Origin: Planctomycetota bacterium
Lineage (GTDB): Bacteria > Planctomycetota > UBA1135
Direction: 5' to 3'
Assembly (NCBI GenBank): GCA_029243845.1
Contig: JAQWRF010000218.1
Span: forward strand, 1 to 21,818
DNA length: 21,818 nt
Shown: positions 10,945 to 18,792 of the stretch, in pieces
Position numbering within the stretch: position 1 is the first letter of the stretch
Layout: every line of letters starts with the position of its first letter
The notes under the pieces: model-generated
Told to the model about the DNA's origin: nothing
Databases searched by the model: none
Seen by the model: only the letters and a program-made list of their open reading frames with translations
Translations under genes and position numbers: made by a program

Positions 10945-11434
10945 CAGGTAAGGTTACTTTATCGCCGATCCCGATGTCTGACGGGTCGCTTAAGTTATTA
11001 GCATCGCTAATTACGCGTAGAATATCTTCGGAGTATGTGCCGTAGTGATTCAAGATGATGCGATACATAGTGTCGTCTAAACGAACCACGTAATCTATTG
11101 CACCACCTACTTCAGCTATTGATGACGCCTCTGCTTCCGTGACAGCCTCTGGCTGTAAAGTTGGCTGCATGGGCTCATGCACAGCAATATCTTTAGCCGC
11201 AGGCGGCGCAACATGAACATCTGAGTTCGTGCTCTCACTGACCGCAGCCACTGCTTTGCTCTCTGAGTCAGCAGGGGATGCAGCTTCGGTGCTTGTAACA
11301 CCAAAGGTCATAATCCCAATACTGCTATCGTGCGGGGCTTGGGTCGGTGGCAGATCTTCGCTATTACTAGTTTTATAGACTACGGCGTAAGCTAAAGCTA
11401 CGACAAGGACGACAAGGGCAATTAAAGTACGCAT
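10910..11434 (-). CDS. Membrane-anchored LysM-domain protein
   Basis: This 174-residue protein has an N-terminal membrane helix (about 3-19), a long linker of roughly 90 residues rich in A, E, S, T and P (about 22-110), and one LysM domain near the C-terminus (about 114-165: YVVRLDDTMYRIILNHYG, then SEDILRVISDANNL and IGIGDKVTLPVI). LysM binds N-acetylglucosamine chains of peptidoglycan, so the protein probably spans from the inner membrane into the wall. No enzyme domain is visible. The layout resembles small LysM anchoring proteins with unknown partners. The gene lies downstream of the secDF terminator, so it needs its own promoter; TACTTT lies 5 nt before its ATG. It converges on hflX with a 35-nt overlap. 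Confidence 0.8.
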   Translation of the reverse strand: MRTLIALVVLVVALAYAVVYKTSNSEDLPPTQAPHDSSIGIMTFGVTSTEAASPADSESKAVAAVSESTNSDVHVAPPAAKDIAVHEPMQPTLQPEAVTEAEASSIAEVGGAIDYVVRLDDTMYRIILNHYGTYSEDILRVISDANNLSDPSDIGIGDKVTLPVIEGVGAPKRR

Positions 11435-11472
11435 TACATTAAAGTAAACTATTGAGCAGCTATTTCAAGAAC

Positions 11473-11506
11473 AAAAAAAACAGCCCGCCGGTGAGCGGGC
11501 TGTTTT
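11473..11506 (-). terminator. Intrinsic terminator of the trmD-rplS-secDF operon
   Basis: CAGCCCGC (11481-11488) and GCGGGCTG (11495-11502) form a GC-rich stem with a 6-nt loop, extended by four A-T pairs. On the minus strand the stem is followed by eight T (11480-11473). It lies about 20 nt past the secDF stop and separates the operon from the LysM gene. Confidence 0.93.
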
Positions 11507-11523
11507 GGCGCTAAATGGCTTGT

Positions 11524-14082
11524 TTAGCCTTTAGCTGGAGCGCTTTTATGGCTCTTATTCATAGAGCTTCCTGACACCGAGCCGATTTTTTTATTACGAG
11601 CCCAGCGATCGAAGAAGATAAGTAGCGGTGATGCCACGAATATTGAAGAGTACGTGCCGACAACAATACCCACCAACATCGCGAAGCTAAAGCCTTCGAG
11701 AGTATTATGGAATTGACGGTTAGCGAAGAACAAGACACTTACCACGAAGAACGTAGTTACAGATGTCAGAATCGTACGGCTTAGAGACTGGTTAATGGAG
11801 ATGTTAATAATCTCTTTGAAAGACTCTTTGCGACGAGGCATGTTTTCGCGGACACGGTCGAACACAACAATCGTATCGTTGAGTGAGTAACCGATAATCG
11901 TTAAGAATGCCGCGATGATTTCGAGGTTGATCTCGACGTGAACCCAACCCATCTGCGAGACGAATGCCAATACACCTAGAGTGATTAGCACGTCGTGGAA
12001 TAGGGCAGCAACAGCTGCTAAACCAAAACGATATTCGTGGAAGCGGAAGTTCATGTATACCACAATCAGCACCAATGCTAGCAAGAGAGCGCGCACAGCA
12101 GAGCCTTGTATCTCACCTGACACGCGAGCACCAACGGTAGACTTTTGTGGGAATGAGGCGTCGAGGTTTGCAGCGCCAGTATCGTCGAGAATTAATAATC
12201 CTTCGAGAGACTCTTGTAACTCGGCGACCATTTCTTGGGCCAAGTCTTTGCCTCCTTGAACTTTGTCGGTCGAAATCCCGGCCGCACGGTCTGCGGCGCT
12301 TAGCTTGCGCTTAACCTGAAAGTCTTTAGATGTGTCAGCGCCCGAAGTGCTTTCGGCATCGGATTTGACAACAGTAACCTGGAAGCCATTGAGGCGATCA
12401 CGCATTTCGGAAATGTTGACCTCTTTAGCCAAGTGAACGCGAGCGGTTGAACCGCCAGCGAAGTCAATGCCAAGCATTTCGTTTGCGTTTTGCGAGTATA
12501 TCCATAAACCGCTAGAGAGCAGGGCCACCGAGAGGCATGCTGCTACCTTGTGCAACTTGGAGAAATCGATAATTTTCTTTCCAGCAAGCGCGGCCATCAT
12601 GCTTACCTTCGCAGGTGCATTCTTGCCAAACACAATCGTGTGCATGATAACCTTAGAGAATACCAAGGTTGAGAACAGCGTAGTAAGAATACCCAAACAC
12701 AAAGTCGCAGCGAAACCTTGAACCGGACCGGTACCGAATTGATACAGGATGAAGCCGGCAATCAATGTAGTAACGTTAGCGTCGATGATCGTCCAGAACG
12801 CGCGTTCATAACCATTCTTGTAGGCCTGCGGAACTTCGCGGCCACGTTCCCATTCTTCGCGGATACGCTCGAAGATGAGGATGTTAGCGTCAACAGCCAT
12901 ACCGATGGTAAGTACTAAACCAGCAAGACCCGGTAAAGTAAGAGTGGCTTGTGAGAAGTAAATAGCACCCATCAACAAGAAACCGTTGAAGCCCAAGGCA
13001 AGACACGCAACTACACCGTTCATGCGGTAGTACAGCAGCATGAATAACAGAACCAAGATACCGCCAATCATCGCCGACTTAGCGCCGGTTTGGATGGCGT
13101 CGGCGCCGAGTGATGAACCAACGAAAGATTCGCTTTCGAGCTCGGGTAACACCTTCAGTGACCCCGTGCGCAATACCGTAGTAAGCTCGCGGACTTCTTT
13201 GATGTCAAAGCCGGAGCTTCCGCCTTCAATGATGCCAGCGCCATCGAGGCGACCGTTGATGTTTGGTGCGCTGTAAACTTTGCCGTTCAGCACAATAGCC
13301 ATTTTACGGCCTTTGTATTGCTCAGTAAAATCGCCGAATGCCGACTTGCGGTATTCAGAGAATTCGAATGCCACAGCAGGCATGCCTTTGTTATCGAGTG
13401 TACCGCCTACATAGTTGAGGTCGTCACCGCCGAAATGCCAAGAAGTTGCTTCGTTCGTTGCGAGGTCGCTACGCACATAGTCGAGCATTAGTAGCGGGAA
13501 AGCACCACTGGTCATTGCGAAGGATAGGTTATTGCCAGCTTCGCCTTTTTCAGAAGGCAAGTGCCAATTAATCTCTGGGCGCGGACCATTTTCTGCCACA
13601 GACAACTTATTGAAGTCTTTGGGAGAACCCTCGGGGTTGAGAGCCATCCAGTCGGTGAACTTTTTCTTCTCGTCTGCGAGCCCCAGGTCGTCGCTTAGCT
13701 CGGCGATGATTCGGAAGTCGAGTAAGCCCTGATTGCCAATGGTAGTTTTGATTTCGGCAACCTCGCTTTCGCTACGGTCCGGTAATTCAATAACTAGCTG
13801 CATCTCACCCTGTGGGTAAATCGGAATGTCAGCCAAGCCGCTTCCGTCGAGGCGTTCGCGGAAAATGTCAGCCATTTGACCAACCATTTCGCTTTTGTTG
13901 GAGTATTCCGATTCGCTGATTTGATTGGCCTCTAAAGCCGAATCGAAATCGAAGCTATAAACAATACGAGCACCGCCGCGAAGGTCGAGGCCGAGGTGCA
14001 GAGAAAAAGCAAAAAGTGCATAAATGGCAACGCCGGAAAAAATGGCAATACCAAGTAGCTTGCGAGATAGATTGTTGATCAT
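11524..14082 (-). CDS. secDF: Fused protein translocase subunits SecD and SecF
   Basis: SecDF uses the proton gradient to pull proteins through SecYEG on the periplasmic side. Both halves are in one 852-residue chain. SecD has TM1 at about 9-28, LGLDLRGG (30-37), a large P1 periplasmic domain and a helix bundle with MAVDANILIFERIREE (from 395; Asp398 is in the conserved proton-relay motif). SecF begins with a helix near 512-530, LGIDFAGG (537-544), a periplasmic domain with a charged insertion rich in K, D and S, and the helix bundle with SLNDTIVVFDRVREN (from 733; Asp736). The tail is basic. It is last in the operon, 18 nt after rplS. Separate SecD and SecF is the E. coli state; fusions occur in several phyla. 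Confidence 0.95.
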   Translation of the reverse strand: MINNLSRKLLGIAIFSGVAIYALFAFSLHLGLDLRGGARIVYSFDFDSALEANQISESEYSNKSEMVGQMADIFRERLDGSGLADIPIYPQGEMQLVIELPDRSESEVAEIKTTIGNQGLLDFRIIAELSDDLGLADEKKKFTDWMALNPEGSPKDFNKLSVAENGPRPEINWHLPSEKGEAGNNLSFAMTSGAFPLLMLDYVRSDLATNEATSWHFGGDDLNYVGGTLDNKGMPAVAFEFSEYRKSAFGDFTEQYKGRKMAIVLNGKVYSAPNINGRLDGAGIIEGGSSGFDIKEVRELTTVLRTGSLKVLPELESESFVGSSLGADAIQTGAKSAMIGGILVLLFMLLYYRMNGVVACLALGFNGFLLMGAIYFSQATLTLPGLAGLVLTIGMAVDANILIFERIREEWERGREVPQAYKNGYERAFWTIIDANVTTLIAGFILYQFGTGPVQGFAATLCLGILTTLFSTLVFSKVIMHTIVFGKNAPAKVSMMAALAGKKIIDFSKLHKVAACLSVALLSSGLWIYSQNANEMLGIDFAGGSTARVHLAKEVNISEMRDRLNGFQVTVVKSDAESTSGADTSKDFQVKRKLSAADRAAGISTDKVQGGKDLAQEMVAELQESLEGLLILDDTGAANLDASFPQKSTVGARVSGEIQGSAVRALLLALVLIVVYMNFRFHEYRFGLAAVAALFHDVLITLGVLAFVSQMGWVHVEINLEIIAAFLTIIGYSLNDTIVVFDRVRENMPRRKESFKEIINISINQSLSRTILTSVTTFFVVSVLFFANRQFHNTLEGFSFAMLVGIVVGTYSSIFVASPLLIFFDRWARNKKIGSVSGSSMNKSHKSAPAKG

Positions 14083-14100
14083 GGGCTAACGCCTATTGAA

Positions 14101-14439
14101 TTACAGTTGAGCAGAGCGGCCTTGACGATCGCGTAGGAAGAACAGCTTTGCACGACGCGGCTTGTTGTTAGGCGCGCGTTCGATGCTGACATTCATCACC
14201 CGAGGGCTGTGTAGAGCAAAAGTACGCTCGACACCCTCACCTTGCACGATGCGGCGTACGGTGAAAGTCTTGGCAACACCGCTGCCTTTGAATTGAATGC
14301 ACTGGCCGATAAACGGCTGTACGCGTTCGTTTTTACCTTCTTTAATGAGGTAACCAACTTTAACGATATCGCCAACAGAGAATGAAGGAGCTTCTTCTTT
14401 CATGTTGCGCGCGTTTAATTCTTGGATGATTTTGTCCAT
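14101..14439 (-). CDS. rplS: 50S ribosomal protein bL19
   Basis: bL19 sits at the 30S-50S interface of the ribosome. The 112 residues match the family throughout: FSVGDIVKVGYLIKEGKNER (20-39), FIGQCIQFKGSG (43-54), TFTVRRIVQGEGVERTFALH (58-77) and RRAKLFFLRDRQG near the C-terminus. Length is normal. It lies 2 nt after trmD, a pairing conserved across bacteria, and 18 nt before secDF. No clear Shine-Dalgarno sequence precedes it, so coupling with trmD translation is likely. Confidence 0.97.
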   Translation of the reverse strand: MDKIIQELNARNMKEEAPSFSVGDIVKVGYLIKEGKNERVQPFIGQCIQFKGSGVAKTFTVRRIVQGEGVERTFALHSPRVMNVSIERAPNNKPRRAKLFFLRDRQGRSAQL

Positions 14440-14441
14440 GA

Positions 14442-15143
14442 CTATGTTTCTTTTTTATTGTTGTGGTTTAGCAAATCAGGGCGCCTTAGCTTTGTGCGTT
14501 CGGCCGCCTGTTGTTGCCGCCAGTCGCCGACCTTTTGGTGGTCGCCACTGAGTAGTATTTCAGGAACCCGCATACCGCGAAATTCTTCGGGACGGGTGTA
14601 GTGTGGATGGTCTAGCAAATCGGGTTGCGTGAAAGATTCTTGAACGGCTGACTCGCTGTGCCCTAAAGCGCCAGGAATCAAACGAGTTGTGGCTTCTATT
14701 ACTGCCAAAGCTCCAAGCTCGCCGCCGCACAAAACGTAGTCGCCAATGGAGACTTCAGTGAAGTCGATGCCAAGGCGAATGCGTTCGTCATAGCCTTCAT
14801 AGCGCCCACAAAGCAACAGTAGACGCTCTTCTTTGACGAATTCGGTCGCGTGTTGTTGTTTAAAGGGCACGCCATCTGGGCTAAGCAGAATTTTGCGCGC
14901 AGGACCGAAGTTTTCTTCGACCCACTCGATTGCTGAAAAGATCGGCTCGGGTTTTAACACCATCCCCGGACCTCCCCCGTAAGGGCGGTCGTCGACGTTA
15001 CGGCGGGTTCCTTTGGCAAATTGCCGGAAATCGAGAACGTTGACTTGGAGTAGATCCGAATTCTGTGCGCGCCCTAAAATTGAAGCATCTAAGTATGACT
15101 TGATGGCTTCAGGAAAAAGCGAAAGAATGTGGACCTCGAGCAT
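14442..15143 (-). CDS. trmD: tRNA (guanine-N1-)-methyltransferase TrmD
   Basis: TrmD uses S-adenosylmethionine to make m1G37 next to the anticodon, which prevents +1 frameshifting. It is a SPOUT enzyme with a trefoil knot. The 233 residues include FPEAI (10-14), YGGGPGMVLKPEP (55-67), LCGRYEGYDER (111-121), the knot SIGDYVLCGGELGALAVIE (132-150), TTRLIPG (152-158) and HPHYTRP (179-185). Numbering matches H. influenzae: Arg154 is present, but the position of the catalytic Asp169 carries Glu. The gene heads the operon and is divergent from ribE. The usual upstream partners rpsP and rimM are not here. Confidence 0.96.
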   Translation of the reverse strand: MLEVHILSLFPEAIKSYLDASILGRAQNSDLLQVNVLDFRQFAKGTRRNVDDRPYGGGPGMVLKPEPIFSAIEWVEENFGPARKILLSPDGVPFKQQHATEFVKEERLLLLCGRYEGYDERIRLGIDFTEVSIGDYVLCGGELGALAVIEATTRLIPGALGHSESAVQESFTQPDLLDHPHYTRPEEFRGMRVPEILLSGDHQKVGDWRQQQAAERTKLRRPDLLNHNNKKET

Positions 15144-15173
15144 CCCAAGTAGTTGTGGGAAAAATGGTCGAGT

Positions 15174-15202
15174 AAGATACGCTAAACTACCTCTAAAGGC
15201 AA
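15174..15202 (-). promoter_or_regulatory. Promoter of the trmD-rplS-secDF operon
   Basis: On the minus strand TTGCCT (15202-15197), a 17-nt spacer and TATCTT (15179-15174) fit a sigma70-type promoter. Transcription would start near 15167, giving a leader of about 24 nt with no Shine-Dalgarno sequence. Confidence 0.5.
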
Positions 15203-15242
15203 CTATTTATGACAAAAAGACCACTTCTCTGAGCAGATATTT

Positions 15243-15248
15243 TATCAT
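15243..15248 (+). promoter_or_regulatory. -10-like element before ribE
   Basis: TATCAT ends 7 nt before the ribE ATG at 15256, so a transcript would start at or next to the start codon. No good -35 box or FMN riboswitch is seen in the 112-nt gap to trmD. Confidence 0.45.
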
Positions 15249-15255
15249 AGCCACT

Positions 15256-15849
15256 ATGTTTACGGGACTCGTTGAAAGAACAGGCCAAATCTCTTCTGTG
15301 GAAGAGATTCCTGGGGGGACGCGCATCGGCGTAGAAATGGGCAAAATGGCCTCCGAAATCGCAATAGGCGACTCTATTTGCACTAGCGGGGTGTGTCTTA
15401 CCGCCATAAACATTGATAAGGAAACGACTTACTTCGATGTGTCCCCTCAGACTTTAGAGGTCACTAATTTGGGTGTATTAGAGGCAGGCTGTGTGGTTAA
15501 CCTCGAACGCAGCTTGCGAGTTGGCGATCGCCTTGGCGGGCACTTTCTCAGCGGCCATGTCGATGATATCGGCGAATTGCTCGAAATAAAGACCTGCGGC
15601 GACTTCAGCAACTACGTCTTCAGCGCGCCATCCGCGATGTTGCCATTGATGGTAGATAAAGGCTCTATCGGGGTCGACGGGGTCAGCCTTACTATCGCTA
15701 AATTAAATGACAGCGGCAGCTTCGAAGTCGCATTGATTCCAGAAACTTTGAGCACCACTAATCTTGGTGCGATGCAGGTCGGAAGAAAAGTACATCTCGA
15801 GGCAGATATTCTTGCCAAGCATGTGCAGCGGTTATTAGCCTACAAATAA
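15256..15849 (+). CDS. ribE: Riboflavin synthase, alpha chain
   Basis: This enzyme joins two lumazine molecules to make riboflavin in the cytosol. The 197 residues form two lumazine-binding repeats. Repeat 1 starts MFTGLVERTG, with SICTSGVCLTA (40-50), and repeat 2 starts GGHFLSGHVD (94-103), with GSIGVDGVSLTI (136-147). The C-terminus VHLEADILAKHVQRLL is typical of the trimerising helix. The ATG at 15256 is chosen because MFTGLVE is the family N-terminus; the frame is open for 81 codons further upstream, but that region lies antisense to trmD and looks like nothing known. No other rib gene is nearby. The next gene begins 15 nt after the stop in the same frame. Confidence 0.96.
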   Translation: MFTGLVERTGQISSVEEIPGGTRIGVEMGKMASEIAIGDSICTSGVCLTAINIDKETTYFDVSPQTLEVTNLGVLEAGCVVNLERSLRVGDRLGGHFLSGHVDDIGELLEIKTCGDFSNYVFSAPSAMLPLMVDKGSIGVDGVSLTIAKLNDSGSFEVALIPETLSTTNLGAMQVGRKVHLEADILAKHVQRLLAYK

Positions 15850-15851
15850 TT

Positions 15852-15857
15852 TATAAT
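15852..15857 (+). promoter_or_regulatory. Consensus -10 before the beta-barrel gene
   Basis: A perfect TATAAT lies in the 15-nt gap after ribE and ends 7 nt before the ATG at 15865. This places the start of transcription at the start codon. A -35 box is not evident. Confidence 0.5.
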
Positions 15858-15864
15858 TCAAACA

Positions 15865-17022
15865 ATGCTTTCTCTCAGCCTAATGCTTTTGGCCTCTCAG
15901 TTTGAGTGGTCACAAATAGAATTCGACACTCATGTGCGTGCGCGCGCCGGCCATAATAGTCTATCCGATACCGCTGGCGGCACTTCAGGCTCGTCTTCGG
16001 CCGGTGGCATCCACGTTCGCTCGATGGCGACGATGCCTCTTAACGATTTCTCTAGCCTAACACTTGCCGGCCGCATTCATGCTGATAGCTTCGGTGACGA
16101 GACGGGTGTGCATCTTGATATTGAAGCGTACTTCGATGCTGATCAACTATGGGGTGACTCGCAATTACGTATCGGGCGCATGGGGCTAGAGTTTGGTAAC
16201 GGCATTTTGATTTCTTCCAATCCCTGGAGTTTCGAAGAAAATATTCACGATGCCGTATTATGGCAGACGAATTTCTTTGAAACCGATTTCGACTTTTTCG
16301 GCTCAAGCGCAGTAGCGGGTGAAGCTGCAGCAAATAACTCGCAAATGATTGGCGTCCACGGCGAATATGAAATGGATTCAAATGGCTTGCTTGAGACTTA
16401 TTGGTTTAAGCACGATAAAGACGATGTGGGCGTTAGAGAATATAATCTTGCGCTGCGCTTAGCCTCGCGCACTAGCAATGGCCTCAATTACGACTTGATG
16501 CTTATGTTGCAGAATGGCACTGACGGCCTGCAAGAAATAACATCAAACGCTTATTTAATCAGCTTGTCAAAACAACTCGATTTCGGGCATGGCGTTGGCG
16601 TTGGCCTAGCAGTTGCGCAGGGTGATAAGGAAGGCGAAAGTGTTCGTGAAAGTTACACGCCCGTGATGATTGATTTTCACAAATACAATGGCCGCGCGGA
16701 CATCCTAGCTTTTTCCAACTTGATGGATTTCTCTTTCAACTATTGGCTGAACTGGAATGAACGGTGGGCAATGCATGTTGATGTTCATAGCTTTTTTCGC
16801 CAATCGATTGCCGATGGAGTTTATTTCGGCAACGAAGCAGCGATGTCCGCCGCTGCTAATGACGACGCTGAAATAGCGCGTGAAATCGATTTCTACCTCG
16901 AAGGTGAAATATCAGACAACCTTAATCTCGATTTTGGCTTAAGTTTGTTCTCGCCGCAAGGTGCTATCGTTCACGACAAAGAACAGTTTATTGTGTTTTT
17001 GCAGGGCGAATACAGCTTCTAA
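15865..17022 (+). CDS. Predicted outer-membrane beta-barrel protein (alginate-export/porin-like)
   Basis: This 385-residue protein begins with a short hydrophobic stretch (MLSLSLMLLASQ) and then shows alternating polar/aromatic strands throughout, ending FLQGEYSF with a C-terminal Phe, the mark of Gram-negative outer-membrane barrels. The region LRIGRMGLEFGNGILI (101-116), followed by NPWSFEE and HDAVLW, resembles the start of alginate-export (AlgE-like) barrels, but the match is by pattern only and the substrate is unknown. The signal peptide is short and lacks a basic N-region; an earlier start is impossible because the same frame holds the ribE stop 15 nt upstream. The gene's 3' end overlaps the M28 peptidase gene by 35 nt on the opposite strand. 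Confidence 0.7.
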   Translation: MLSLSLMLLASQFEWSQIEFDTHVRARAGHNSLSDTAGGTSGSSSAGGIHVRSMATMPLNDFSSLTLAGRIHADSFGDETGVHLDIEAYFDADQLWGDSQLRIGRMGLEFGNGILISSNPWSFEENIHDAVLWQTNFFETDFDFFGSSAVAGEAAANNSQMIGVHGEYEMDSNGLLETYWFKHDKDDVGVREYNLALRLASRTSNGLNYDLMLMLQNGTDGLQEITSNAYLISLSKQLDFGHGVGVGLAVAQGDKEGESVRESYTPVMIDFHKYNGRADILAFSNLMDFSFNYWLNWNERWAMHVDVHSFFRQSIADGVYFGNEAAMSAAANDDAEIAREIDFYLEGEISDNLNLDFGLSLFSPQGAIVHDKEQFIVFLQGEYSF

Positions 17023-18778
17023 GAATCGCGATTAATTGTGCTGCACCGCCTTTTTGGGCTAATCCAGGAAACCAGGCCGCGCCATATCCTGCGGAATTCC
17101 AGAGTAAAGAACGGCCTCCGGTTGGCAAGAACTTGTGATGGAAGGTGTGTCCTGCGGTTTGCGGCTGATCAGCGTTTTGTTCGAGTAATTGGTTTATCAA
17201 ATCGCTAATTGTTGCGTGGTGCTCGACAGAAAAATGTTCGGTGTGTTGTGTACCATCAAGAGCTTTCTGCATTTGCTTCAGCCAACTTGCAGTGCCATTA
17301 ACTAAAGTCTCTGACGCACTTAAACGCGTAGCTATATCAACAGCCATTTGTGTGGCGCGCGCATGATGCACATATCCGGGGTCAAGAAACTTCTCGATTA
17401 AGTACGGAGTGTCAAGCGCCGAATGGTACACACCGCTGCCGCCATGAAAGCCAAATGCCATGCTCTCGACTCCGGCAATCTCGATGAAAGGCACATGGTC
17501 TGAGCCGCCACCGGGCACGCCTAGATTTTTAGGCGGGCTAATGTCATTAGCAATAGCGCTCGCAGTTATGGCAGATTGCAGCCCCGGAGTGCAAGATGCC
17601 GAAAAGTTCGGGCCCGTCGCGGCTACGTCAAGATTAACGTAAGCAACAGCATGTTTAATCAATGCACCGCGGTTTTCTTCAACCCACTCAGTAGAGCCGA
17701 CGAGCCCCCATTCTTCTGCATCCCAAGAAGCAATGACCAATCGGCGTTGCGGACGCCATCCCTTTTTGTAAGCTTGGCCGAGAAGGCGGGCGCTTTCCAT
17801 TAACACTGTAGAGCCGGTGCCATTGTCGGTGGCGCCGCGTCCCCAAGCGTCACGGTGAGCGCCTAAAATAATCCATTGGTCGTCGTTGTCGCTGCCGTTC
17901 AAAGTGCCGACAACATTGCATATTTTTTGCAGGGTGGTGTCTTGGACGACTTCCATTTTTACGCGGACCATGGTGTTGCCCACTTTCTTGCCGTGCTCAG
18001 CGATGATTAAGTGCGCGTTTGCCGACGAGATTGGCAGGCTTGGTATTTTGACCATACCTGGCGCATCTTCGGCTGCCAAGCGCGGCGCATCTTTAGTTGC
18101 CGCCCAGCCTGGGGTTAAGGGGTCGCCGTGTCCGTTGAAAACCGATCCGCGCTGAATGCCCGTTGATGGTCGAAAGGGTCCTTCTGGCAGGATGGCACCG
18201 CGACCCACTCCGTCGTCTTCAGCGTCGGTATAGAGTAGGGCTCCTGCGAAACCGAATGCTTCGGCATTGGCGACTTTAAGGCCGCGATAGTTCGCACCAT
18301 AGCGCATCAAGGCAATGCCACCTTTGAACTTATCACCAAAGCGTTTTTGCAATTGCAGGAATTCATCTCGAGTGCCATAGCCAACATACCACACGTTGCC
18401 CTCGGCTTGGCCGGCAGCTGTTAAGCCGTGCATCGGTGGAATATGCTCCGACAAAGTACGTGGATCTTCGGCGAAACCTTGCTCAGTCAAATCGACTTCA
18501 TGCCAACGGTTTTCTGTAGTGTAAACTTGGAGCGACTGAGAAGTCTGGCGCGGTAGATAAGCCCAGTAATATTTTCTTTCGACCTGCCAGCCTGCTTCTT
18601 CTAATTCGCCGGCGACGTAGTCGATGGCATGTTGCGAGCGCGGGTCACCCGCAAAACGTGGATACTCACATAACGTGTTGAGGGTAGTTTTTAATCGTTC
18701 GGGAGATGGAGCGATACTTGTTGGCGATTGTTGTTGGCCACCAAGAATTGCAAGCAGAAGGGTTAGTTGAACTAGCAT
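16988..18778 (-). CDS. M28B family metallopeptidase (glutamate carboxypeptidase II-like), exported
   Basis: This 596-residue zinc peptidase starts with a signal peptide (about 1-17). It contains a PA domain inserted in the catalytic domain (about 125-200, with IALMRYGANYRGLKVANAEA), then the M28 catalytic core. Zinc ligands and base are in place with the spacing of human glutamate carboxypeptidase II: His308 (GAHRDAWG), Asp318 (ATDNGTG), Glu355 and Glu356 (SWDAEEWGLVGSTEW), Asp384 (VNLDV) and His452 (YHSALDT). GGGSDHVPF (423-431) precedes the last ligand. The C-terminal part fits the transferrin-receptor-type dimerisation domain. Such enzymes trim acidic or other C-terminal residues from peptides outside the cytoplasm. 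A start-codon gap of only 13 bp separates it from the divergent HAD gene. Confidence 0.92.
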   Translation of the reverse strand: MLVQLTLLLAILGGQQQSPTSIAPSPERLKTTLNTLCEYPRFAGDPRSQHAIDYVAGELEEAGWQVERKYYWAYLPRQTSQSLQVYTTENRWHEVDLTEQGFAEDPRTLSEHIPPMHGLTAAGQAEGNVWYVGYGTRDEFLQLQKRFGDKFKGGIALMRYGANYRGLKVANAEAFGFAGALLYTDAEDDGVGRGAILPEGPFRPSTGIQRGSVFNGHGDPLTPGWAATKDAPRLAAEDAPGMVKIPSLPISSANAHLIIAEHGKKVGNTMVRVKMEVVQDTTLQKICNVVGTLNGSDNDDQWIILGAHRDAWGRGATDNGTGSTVLMESARLLGQAYKKGWRPQRRLVIASWDAEEWGLVGSTEWVEENRGALIKHAVAYVNLDVAATGPNFSASCTPGLQSAITASAIANDISPPKNLGVPGGGSDHVPFIEIAGVESMAFGFHGGSGVYHSALDTPYLIEKFLDPGYVHHARATQMAVDIATRLSASETLVNGTASWLKQMQKALDGTQHTEHFSVEHHATISDLINQLLEQNADQPQTAGHTFHHKFLPTGGRSLLWNSAGYGAAWFPGLAQKGGAAQLIAILRSCIRPAKTQ

Positions 18779-18785
18779 GAAGTGT

Positions 18786-18792
18786 TAATCTA
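18786..18792. promoter_or_regulatory. Overlapping -10-like elements of two divergent genes
   Basis: TAGATT on the minus strand (18792-18787) ends 8 nt before the M28 peptidase ATG. On the plus strand TAATCT (18786-18791) lies 9 nt before the second ATG (18801) of the HAD gene. Both hexamers use the same base pairs, so the two promoters could exclude each other. Neither has a good -35. Confidence 0.35.

Noticed and set aside
15013..15255. Upstream extension of riboflavin synthase by 81 codons
   Set aside because: It runs antisense over trmD and lacks similarity to anything; MFTGLVERTG at 15256 is the family start.
15144..15255. FMN riboswitch before ribE
   Set aside because: The gap is 112 nt, shared with the trmD promoter, and lacks the AGGGGCGGGG-type RFN core and its partner helices.
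15847..15867. Stop-codon readthrough fusing riboflavin synthase and the barrel
   Set aside because: The two are in the same frame, but a cytosolic enzyme fused to an exported barrel makes no sense, and a consensus TATAAT lies in the gap.
17024..17033. Palindrome AATCGCGATT at the barrel/M28 junction
   Set aside because: It is only 10 bp with no loop or T-tract, and could occur by chance.
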